Shown here: piece by piece, positions 12,901-24,900 of the stretch
Layout: each line of letters starts with the position of its first letter
How positions within the stretch are numbered: position 1 is the stretch's first letter
NCBI RefSeq assembly: GCF_964355755.1
Contig: NC_092676.1
Location: 20,318,288 to 20,382,287 of the forward strand
DNA: 64,000 bases
Direction: 5' to 3'
Source of the DNA: Antedon mediterranea
Taxonomy: Eukaryota; Echinodermata; Crinoidea; Comatulida; Antedonidae
Position numbers and translations under genes: made by a program
The notes under the pieces: model-generated
Told to the model about the DNA's origin: nothing
Databases searched by the model: none
Seen by the model: only the letters and a program-made list of their open reading frames with translations

Positions 12901-15900
12901 TTGTGATTTATTTGTAGTACATTAAAAAACAGAAAGTAGTGCATTTGAACAACATAGAGTGACGTACATATAGTTCCCAGTAGACAATGGAACAACTAAA
13001 CACTTCATATAATGCTTAATAATACTATAATTCAATAAAGTATGTCACTCATAAATTCCATATTAACTGTAACATCTGTAACTGGCTTTCATCTTTTTCA
13101 GAGTTCACCCAAAATGTCATTGACATAATTTGTTTTTATTGCATAAGTTGCGTTGCTGGATTTCCAAGAAATATAAGATATTTGTTAGTAATATTTAAGA
13201 TATTCTTAGCGCCCTCTATTTATGGTGCAATTTAACTAGTGAACGTGACATTTTCCGTACAAATGACAGATTCTTAGAAACATTTCGTGCCCAGCTATAA
13301 TGTGACACAGATTCATCTTGTTTGAATATACCACAAATGTCCCTTGTGTGTCTTGTCAACATCATGCCCTTTAAATTTTCTTCAAAGTTTTTTTTTAATT
13401 TAACATCATGTGATCCTACCCACCAAAGTTGTGGCTTCTCCCTGCTCTAGCAATGATAGGCAGGTTAATGTTCTTTATTGACCCGTGTTGTTATGTTGTC
13501 TTAAAGGTGTGTTTCTTCACAAATACTTACTATAATAGTAATTTTTCCCTTGTTGAAGATCTTGAATTTATGTTTGTCACCTTTTTGAGAAGGATAGTGA
13601 ATAAATTCACTTATACTTATCCTTGGCAATTTGCCTAAATTAAAACAAACCCTCCAGGTAAATGTTTGGCCTATTTATTCTATTAGTATTTAATCTTTCA
13701 AACCATTACACTAGTAATGTAAATTATGATAATTGTTACTGTGAACTCATTTTTGTATCTTTGAGTATTATATTTTCTTTAGGCACTTTCAGCACAAGCT
13801 CTGCTTTTTTGAAAACAGTGCCTCCTTCATTTGTTTCTGTATATTGTAAGAAATTAAATGTGTTATATATGTTTGTATATGAATCATTTTGTTGATTGAT
13901 ATGCAATATAAGGAATCATGTCAAAATTATTCTGTTGTAGTAAAAATACTACAGTAGCTACATTCTTTACTGCAGTAATGTAATAATGATTTCAGTTTAT
14001 GAGGCAGTCACAGCAATAAAGAGTGTGTATGATTAAAACTACAAAATGTAGTTACTGCAGTAATTAATAGTTTGTTGTATTCTAATTGATTCTAGGTTGA
14101 AGTATTAGAAGATGAAACAGCTAGGCAAAGAAATACACCAAACAGGTAAATAAAAACAAATTGTGCAACCTTAAACCCTAAAAGACAATTTACACTTGTA
14201 AGCGTTAAATATCATATTTTATTGTAGAACTAATGAATACGAGAAAACAGTTAAACGATTATCAGATGAACTGGGTGTTGTTCGTGCTAAGTTAAGAGAA
14301 ACTGAACTCGGGGCTTCCAAACCATCACCTATGCTTCTACATCTCCAACGAGAAATGGCTGAAATGAAGGTAATTGTTTTAGAGTTTAACAAAATGCAAT
14401 TGATTAATCTTTTGCTCCAGATATTCAAATGTAAAGCTCTGTCTACGCTATCAAACATTATGTGACAATAAAATGTGATGTGCCCATATATAGACATGAT
14501 GATGTCATTTCACTACCATATTTAGACAGAGCTTTAGATGAGATGCAGAGCTCTTCTTGACCACCTAAAGATTTTCTTTTATAGGCACAGCACAGAATGC
14601 AAGTTGAATTAGAACAACAGAAGTCAAAAGAAGCACAGGAACAAGTGAAACGCACTGCATCAATGGAGGAACAACGGGTGGCTGGGTTAGAGGCTAAACT
14701 CTCAGAACTATCTGATGTTGTCGGAAACTACTCTAGAGTTAGACAACAGGATCAGCTGGCCATACAGTAAGTTAATTTGTAGAAAATAATTCTAACTTTA
14801 TAATAATAACTATTTTAATAAAGGTTTCGGGTTCAAATCTTGGTTGGGGCGAATTTTTCTCATTCTCACAGATTTCCTCATCATTTCAAATTAATTAATT
14901 AAATTTCAGTACAGGGATCACTGGACGGTTTAGAATTCATGTTCTGTGCCTGATGTGTGATATATTATAACTGTTATTTTGCATACCCAAGTGTATATTA
15001 TTATAAGAACTTACATAATTTCAGGCGATTAAAAGAGAGAATTACCCAGCTAGATTTGGAGAACACGGCGTTGGCGCGAGCAGCCAATAAGAGTGAAAAG
15101 ATGGGTGATGACCTTGATGAAACAGCCAGTGTCACAGAGATATTGGAGCGCATAACCAAGTATAAAGGACTCATGAAACTGGCTTATCAGAGAGAAGAAA
15201 AACCTGTTGATGTTGATGGCAAGTAGTTTTTATTCTGCAACTTTTTGAACAGTTTAAAATGGTTTATCAAGCGGACACATCTGAAATGATTTTATCATCT
15301 TGGTATTGATTGTAATAGATCTCTAGGTGACTCGGTCAGCCATCCCTTAAACATGGCTAACATGTATTGGCACACAGGGGTAGCCTCCTACTTTTCCTAC
15401 TGGGTTATTTTAAGTGCACATGAGCCAGATGTTTACACTTTACCTCCAGTTTAATTTCTTGATCTAAAAAGACACCAGAACTGTTGTCTAAGAGTCCTTA
15501 AACTTATTCCGATATCATGGCTGTTGTTTTTGGTTACTACTTAATAATTGTTAAAGTTTCCGTATTGTCATTGTTTTGTGGTGTATTGTAATTCTAAATT
15601 CTAGTGTGCTGTTCTTAAGGGGTTTTTTTTCGAATTAAATAAAAGGCATGCTTGACAATAATATACTGTTTAAAGAATACAACATTACTTCATCATTGAA
15701 TCTCGCTTCTTTTTTTAGAAATCTGTAACATAGATGACTACTCAAGTTTGGATAGTCAGAATCAGCATCATGCGTGTCAACAGGAACTGAAACAACTTAA
15801 GGATGAGTTTGAAAGGTATAAGATGAGAGCACAGAGTGTATTGAAGAGTAAAAATACCAGGGTTAGTAGACAACAACTCTTACTTTTAATATAGTCTCTG

Positions 15901-18900
15901 TAAAGCTCAGTCTACGCTATCAAACCTTCTGTGACACAAAAATGTGATGTGACCAGATATGGACATGTTGATGTCATATCACTACCATATTTGGGCACAT
16001 CACACTTTTTTGTCAAACTAATTTAAAAGTGTAGACCATGCTTTAGGCTTGGTTCTTGCTTGGAAGCAACAGAACCAAAGTTGAGTTGACCAAACATAAG
16101 CGACAGTTCGGATGATCCATCTTAATGTGAATGATCATCACAAAGTAACTATACAACATCAAATTGCAGGATGGATAAACTGTTTAATAATTTTATCGTG
16201 TTTATAGACTAAGTCTAATTTGAGGCTTAGGGAGTGAAGTTGAAAGATTCGTGAGTTACAACCCTTGCACTAGGTCATGATTGAACCCCGGACCTTGCGA
16301 TTGGAAGGCAAGTACATTAACCACCAAAGTACAGCTCTACTACAAATGTTAACATTTTCTTCATCTATTGCAGGACACCACAAGCAATATGGAGATAGAT
16401 GGGCTGCAGACGCAACTAAGTGACATGAAAGACAGGATTGTGGTGCTAAGACAGCAACTAGATGACCAAGAGGATGAACATAAAAACAAGGTAATCTGAG
16501 TTGAGATTTTTAAGCTCTGTCTACACTATCAAACTAGTTTAATAAAAAAAGTGCGATGTGCCCAAATATAGTAGTGATATGACATCAATATGTCCATATA
16601 TGTGCACATCACATTCTTTTCACGTAAAGTTTGATAGTGAAGACAGAGCATATTCATCATCAACATCTTCAGCATTAATATCACTTTCATTATTATTCCC
16701 ATCATCATTTTATCATTACAACTGACAACTTATTTCTAAATCTCTTTCTAAAGAGCTTTAGTAGTATAGTGAGTAAGTAATACCAAAAAGTGACAATGTT
16801 ATTTTTTTGCAGATATTAAAGATGGAGGCTGCAATGAAGAAGATAAAAGATGGTCACAAATCTGAAATGTCCCAAGCTCAATATGACTTTAAGGTTTGAA
16901 TGACAACAACTATTTCTTTAAGATATAAATAACACATTTAAATGCCAGGTGTGGAGATTACTGTGAGTGAATGGTTAAGCAGTAGGTAAGCTGTAGGTTC
17001 AGTGTACACATCTAGCTCGTGTGCACTTTAAAGAACCTAGTACATCTTTTGAGATGAGTAGGGGATTACCCTGGTGTACTAGTACATCACAGCCACTTAC
17101 CAGTCTCTGACAGAAGAGGTCGCCCAGTATAAATAAATAATAACAAACTGGTCAATTAAAAAAAATATAGTACATATCAGAGTTGACTAACCACTGTTAG
17201 CAACTAATTATTTATTTAATTTATATTAATTTAGCAAAGATCGGCCGAGATGGAGCAGCAGATTCACAAACAACGTGATCGCACACTTGCCTTGCTCTCA
17301 GATAAAGATAAAGAAATTGAAAACTTAAAGCAACAACTTCATCCACATAATATTCCACCTTTCCAAAGGTAAATCTATAATTATTTTATGACATGGGCAT
17401 GTATTTAAAGCCAATATTGATTGCCTGGTTGGGGAGATTTGAATGATTTATATTGGATGATTACATTATATACATTGAGTATAGTGCCTTTTTATACTAC
17501 GTTTCACAGGTGTTTAAAAAAATTTACAATTTGAAAATAGGTTTTAAGATTCGATTTCAATAATTTAATTTCATTTCGATCCTCAAAGTAGTTTTTGTGA
17601 TAATTCCACCAATATGGGCCAATACAGCTTTTTATGTTCCATCTCCGAAAATGTAATCCAGCTTTTCTGATAGAAGCTGTCATAATTACAAGTTCAGGTT
17701 CAACTCTCCTCCGAGGGAGACTTTATTATGTATATAGGTAGTAGGTCTTTTAAGTAATTTGGACCTCCACCCAGCACAAGACGATGATTCAATATACAAT
17801 ACATCGATTAAAATATTTCAATATATAACAAAGTTACTTATGCTGGGTAATCGGATAGTAACGTATAATTGTTATCTATATACAGTGATGCAAGCCCGTC
17901 TTCCAGATCTTCCAGTGTATTTACAGATAATGATGATGAGCATGATGATCCACATGCTGTTCAAGCTGAAGCCACTGTCACACAGCTGCATAACAGACAG
18001 TCAGCTGCACTAGTGAGTCTTAAGCTCCTCTCAATTGCATACAAATATCGGTATCTTTGTCAAAAAAATAATACAGTATAGCAGCGTCAATCGGTTGAAG
18101 TGGTATTTACATAGGTTAAAAAAAGTCATGCACGAAATAATTCAAAATATAAAAAGTAAAAAATGGACCGCCATATGACTAGCACCCAAGTTTCATTCAT
18201 GTGTATGCCCACCACCACATGGAAGACAGTAGAAGAACCAGGTCTATCCCCTTATTGAAAATGCTGTTTACAAACTCTATAATTTTAGTTATAAAAGAAA
18301 TATATTTTTAGGTATATCCTTACTTGCAATTTTTAAGTCAAAGAGATGTCAGGAAATCAAATTAAACAAGAAATATTTCTTACAAAAAACGCTGCTCGCT
18401 TATTGAAAAATATTTTTTATTTCAAATGTTTTTGAATGTGTCATTTTATTGTCACATAATAGTTATTTTACCTGAAAAAAATGTAATTTAAAGCAACAAA
18501 TACTTAAATTGTCTGTCAGACAATGGTTTTTGGGTTTCTTTTCTTTTTTTATATGTGAATAAATATTATTTTTTTGTTACAGAAGTGAATACTCAATTTC
18601 TGTCACTTTAGTTAATTTTATTGCTAAGGTCAAATCTGGGGGTCACTTCATCACCCTAGATATTTCAATTGTGAAGTATCCTTTTACAAACACAAACTTT
18701 AATGGACTGTTTCGATAATAATTCAATGAATATCTGACAGTGAATATACCAGAAAAATGCTTAGGGATTTGTAATTTTAGCATGACATGTCCTAATAGAC
18801 TCTTTCCCAGACGTTTTTTGGGTCTACTGTAGCAGCTGGAATCAATAAATCATAGTGGAGTTTCCATTTTCACAAAACTGTCTGTCCTTAGAACTATAAC

Positions 18901-21900
18901 TGCTGCTTGCTTTAGCTTCTGATTGAGTAGTCCTAATGGGACGTAGCGGGCTAGAGCAGCAGCGTGAAAACATTAATCGTTTCCTACATAAAACTATTTG
19001 CTGTTTTACTAGCAAAGTTATACTTACCTATAGCTTGTTTTAAATACGATTTCTCACTCTTTACAAGGATCTAAGTCTGAAGCCTATATCTAACATCAGA
19101 TGACTTAACTAACCAGCATTACATCTATGACTGTATGACTTGTTGGAAACAAAAATGCCAGTTTACCATACCCAGTACTGTCTTAACTACCACATGCATT
19201 TAAATGATTGCCAAAAAATTAACAAACTAATGTTTATATGGTTATTATTTTCAGATGAAGGGTGTTGGAACAGCTTCGTTGCTGCACTATGCAGAAGAAC
19301 AGTCAAGAAAAGAGGTTGAATTGACGATTATTAAGAGAAAGAAGTTAGAACTAGAAACAGCCTTACGACAACTACAAGAGAAACACGCTGCAAGTCAGGA
19401 GACCCACCAAAACGAGGTCGAGAAATTGAAAGAAGAAGTGCAAAAATGGAAACGAAATCGGTATGATATACTTATAGAGTATTAAATAGATAAATTACAT
19501 TGCCTTAAGCCCCTTCTACACTATCAAACTTTATGTGACAACAAAATGGGATGTGCCCATGGGCACGATGACGTTGTTTCACTAGCATATTTGGGCACAT
19601 CACACTTTTTTTGTCCAACAACTTTGATAGTGTAGACAGAGCTTTAGTTAAAAGATCATGTGTTACAATAGTTGGTAATTTCATTTCATAGTAGATTGAT
19701 AAGATTTTATTTCCATAATTATTTTCCTTGACTAATCCGATTTGATATTTTTTATTGACACAGGTCTAGAGAAGGCACGAATCTAGAGTATTTAAAGAAT
19801 GTTGTGTTGGGATATATACAAACAGATGATTTCTCAAGTAAACAAAGTTTGCTCCATGTCATCGCTACAATTCTACATTTTAGTCCCAAAGAGGTAAGTC
19901 AGTTTAAGAAAAATTTAGAATTGTCAAGAAAAAAATTGAAAAGATTAAAGTTGGCAAGAGTAAAATTAGCTAAATTTAAATTGTCAAGAGTAAAATTAGC
20001 AAGAGTAAAATTGGCAGGATTAAAATTGGATACACTAAAATTGTAAAGACTAAAATTGTCAGCATTAAAATTGTCGGGAGTAAAATTGCCAAAAGTAAAA
20101 TTTTCAAGATTATAATTGCCAATATTAAAATTGTCAAGAGTAAAAATTTCAAAAGTAAAATTTCAAGAATAAAATTGTCAGGAGTAAAATTGTCAAGAGT
20201 AAAATTATCAAGATGAAAATTGCCAAGAGTAAAATTGTGAAGATTAAAATTGTCAAGAGTAAAATTGTCAAGATTAAAATTGCCAAGAGTAAAATTATAG
20301 AAGAGTAACATTTTCAAGAGTAAAAGGTAAGATCAAGTTTCTGTAATTGAATGCTATTGTTGCACTATAAATTAACCTACACATTAGCACATATAGACTA
20401 GTCCAGATTTGAGAAAAATGAAATGCTGTAGGCATTTGTGTTAAAAGCGAATAAACATGTGTTTTAGGGTAATTTTGGGGTGCTGAATTCAAATTTGCTG
20501 TTTACCCGGCTCAATTTTTAGATCTTCACCCTTAAAATGTGAAAAACAAAATGGCCGCCATTTCAGACTTATTTTGGCTTATAACTTGACTTCTAAGTGA
20601 CGTAGCAAGTTAAAAATGGTGTCTATACCTATGTTTGTGATAGTGAAGATTCCAACTATATTGTTATTAAAGTTGAAAATATTCTATTTCAGCCGCCATG
20701 CTGAAATCCAAGATGGCCACCATTTTAAACGTATTTTGGCTTATAACTTGACTTTTAATTAACATAGGAAGTTAAAAATAGTTTCTATACCTATGTTTGT
20801 GATACTGAGGATTCCAAATATATTGTTATTAAAGTTGTAAATATTCTATTTCAGCCTCCATGTTGGAATTCAAGATGGTCGCCATTTAAAACATATTTTG
20901 GCTTATAACTTGACATATAAGTAACATAGTAGGTTAGAAATGATGTCTATACAGTACCTATGTTTGTGATACTGAGGATTCCAAATATATTGTTATTAAA
21001 GTTGTAAATATTCTATTTCAGCCGCCATGTTGAAATCCAAGATGGCCGCCATCATTTTAAACGTATTTTGGCTTATAACTTGACTTTTAATTAACATAGC
21101 AAGTTAAAAATGGTTTCTACCTATAGTCCAGTAAAAGTATGGTTGAACCTAGAACAAATTGCAACATAATTTGTTTTTGTTTTGTCTGGTGGATATGGTC
21201 CAAATTAACATCATATCCAAAGTTTACCAAAATCGGACATCGTGAAGTGGGTTCATTAGCATAAATAAAAAATGGCCGCCATTTACCATTTTGAAGCCCT
21301 GTATATTATCTCCTTATAATATGGTTGGTTTTACTTATAGACCACCTACTGTAAGTGAATTACTAATAATTATTATTAATCAGATGTCTTGTTAATTTTG
21401 GACTGAACAAAAGATGCATGTTTCGAATTCATTCATAATTCATATCTTTGTTTCTTTGCAAGTACAGATCGTTTCTCATTCGAAATGCCATTGAAGATGT
21501 TACCATTTGCTCCCCAGTGTTTTCTTTAACTACAGATTTTTCCACTATATTGCTTCTTCTTGCTTAAAATATTTTATTAATGATGGCAAAGTAATAGTAG
21601 GCCCCTAATAGATTTAATGCTCCATCTGCATTCATGAAAATGAAAAAGTTTCGATTCTATTTCCTGAAATTTTTTGCCAAGGAAGTTAAATACTGCTTGT
21701 TGTAGAAATTTAAATACTGTAATTAAGTACCAATTATCAATTTATTCACCATTTCAAATTATTTCAAATTCATAAAGATTTATAACAAATGCTGGTGTGG
21801 ATGACATAAGAACAAAGCTTGTTTACCGGTCACCGGTAGTGATGGCAAGTTAGAAAATTACCCAAACCCTTTGAATACCGTTGATATGCAGTATCTTTAA

Positions 21901-24900
21901 CTGATGGTTCTTCATCCTTGTTGGCACAATATAATGTACTTTATGCTCGATGAATCTTGGAAACAGCATTATAATATAAGCCAAAAAAGTTGTTGACTTG
22001 GTCACCAAACAGGTAAAATTCTGGCAATGAAATAGCAACTTTGATTGCAGATGAAGATGCTCACTTGTTATACCAAGAACTGCAATATGACATTATTTAT
22101 TTCATGTGTCATTTCAATTTTGGATGTTTCCATACACGTTTGATCCAATAGACTGGGGTAATAATGTTTCACAACATTAGGCGCTATATAAATCCACGAT
22201 ATTATTGTATGAAAACTATTAATTTGGTATCTAATTATTATACTATAAATTAAACTTATATTTATGTGTGTAGGCCTACATATTACCACTAATAGCAAAG
22301 CAATATAGCTTAATGTTTATTGCGTAATAATTGTTTAATGGGCTAGGCCGGCTATGTGCAGGTGTTCACAGGTCCCCAGGGCACAGAGAACTACATTCAC
22401 AACAGGCCTAGGATATGCGCAAAAGCAAGGCACGTCAGAAATGTATGCGAGGCATCGTTTTACCATCATCAAAAAATGCGAGGCATCATTTTATCGTTTC
22501 CCAAAATTTAGGATCGATTATTATTCTTTGAAAACAGAACAGTATCAGCAGTAACATATTACAGCATTTTTATTGACAAATTAACAAAAATATATTGAGA
22601 TTAAACGTGTTTTTCACCAATAAATGCATGAGAAATTGACGCATTCCACTTTGTTTTAGTCCTCTATTATCATTTTGGCCGTGAAGCTAGTTAATTCTAT
22701 TTCCTTATTCTGAATTGAAGGCATTATATATAATACTGTAGATGAAAAAACCTCAAAACGAAACCTCTACTTCCTCTGGTATCCAGTATCATTTACTAAT
22801 ATGGCTAATGCTATCATCTTACACTATTGATAATTTTATAAATTACAGTACCTTTTTTTTGTAAACATTTTGTACTGTACTTTTATAAGTGTTACCCCAA
22901 ATTTCACAACAATCATTAATATATGGTAATATCAATGCATAAATAAAATAAATTATACACTACTTTTTAGCAGTTTTCTCAATTTATATATTATTATTAT
23001 ACTGATGTCTTTATCAATTGTTGTTTGTATACATTTAACATGTTTGTTTTTTTACCAATTTTACAATCTATTTCTATTCCGAGAAATGTTTTGATATAAA
23101 TACGTTGTTGTTGTATTGAATTAATTCTGTGAAGTCTTTTTGACCAACTCTTTCATTATCATTATGAACAAACAATTTGAACATTGTTGTCAACTTATAC
23201 CAGCCTTATGACTTGAATGAAAAAAACAATCGTTACATAAAAATATACAACATAGCATGATGAGTGTATACACGAATCTATTTCGATACGCTAGGCCTAT
23301 TTTAAAAATATAAATAATTTATTATTAGGCCTATAATATAGCATAATAGCACGTTAAGAAATGCCTCGCACCTTTTTGAAATTGTAAACTATATGCCTCA
23401 CCTTTTTGAAATTGTAAACTATATGCATCGCATGCCTCACACTTATATTTGGTGTGCCTCGCTGCCTCGCACAATCGAATTGGAACAATACAATGAAAAC
23501 CTCAGTGGTCTAATGGTTAGGAGATCTGCATATCAAGCAGAAGGTTCCGGGTTTGAATCTCGGAGAGGGCTTTTTCTCATTCTCACAGGTTTATATATAT
23601 TTATTTTTTTTTATATATTTTTTTCTCTTTTGTGGCGCAAACACTACTTTTATTCACATTCCTATTATCTCATGTCATTAAATCATATTATTTAACACAT
23701 TTTTGTTAATTCCAAATGTCATCAGTAACATTTTTACATTTATGAATTCCGTATTACCTCCTTTTTTCATTAATTTTCTAAACACTTGACAATGATCATC
23801 ATTATCATCTATCTCGTTTTAAAATATTTTACACATAAAGAACAATCCCTTTGTGAGTTTTTTATTTTCATTTGTTTGTTTGCCTTGCACTTTGTTACTA
23901 CCCTGTGTGTGTGTGTTTGTTTAAAATAGGCGCCATCTTTGATTTCAACATGGCGGCTGTTTACAACTTTAATAACAATATATTTGGAATCCTCAGTATC
24001 ACAAACATAGGTACTGTATAGACATCATTTCTAACCTACTATGTTACTTATATGTTAAGTTATAAGCCAAAATACGTTTTAAATGGCGACCATCTTGAAT
24101 TCCAACATGGAGGTTGAAATAGAATATTTACAACTTTAATAACAATATATTTGGAATCCTCAGTATCACAAACATAGGTATAGAAACTAATTTTAACTTG
24201 CTATGTTAATTAAAAGTCAAGTTATAAGCCAAAATACGTTTAAAATGACGGCCATCTTGGATTTCAACATAGCGGCTGAAATAGAATATTTGCAACTTTA
24301 ATAATATAGTTGGAATCTTCACTATCACAAAAATAGGTATAGACACCATTTTTAACTTGCTACGTCACTTAAAAGTCAAGTTATAAGCCAAAATAAGTCT
24401 GAAATGGCGGCCATTTTGTTTTTCACATTTTAAGGGTGAAGATCTAAAAATTGAGCTGGGTAAACAGCAAATTTGAATCAGCACCCCAAAATTACCCTAA
24501 AACACATGTTTATTCGCTTTTAACACGAAATGCCTACAGCATCTTATTAGAGTGGAAATATGACTATCTGGACTAGTCTGATATTGAGAAGTCTTGTGCA
24601 CCTATTAGTCGTATATGATAGAGTATAGTCCTTGGTTGGAGGACAACTCCATTCACACTTGATCCGTTTCACAGAACCGATGACGGAGAAGTTTTGTTAA
24701 ATAATGGGAAATCCTATAGAGAATTAAACAACGCAGTGTGAATGTGATTTTAAGGTGTGGGATTATACTCTGAATGCATTAGCAATGAAATTAATAAATG
24801 TGTGCGTGTGTGAATTTGATGTCAAACACTACTATATTTTGGCACACTTTTTTTTGTCAAACTAGTTTGATAGTGTAGACAGAGTTTAAACTAGGGATGT

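Noticed and set aside
13662-13895. Plus-strand 77-codon hydrophobic frame
   Set aside because: AT-rich intron 4 of GCC1; composition alone explains hydrophobic codons.
19976-20317. Minus-strand hydrophobic repetitive frame (113 codons)
   Set aside because: Translation of the 16-17 bp minisatellite on the wrong strand of GCC1.
23500-23575. Possible functional tRNA gene
   Set aside because: A and B boxes are present but no convincing acceptor stem pairing, and a SINE-type tail shared with 14815 follows. SINE is the better reading.
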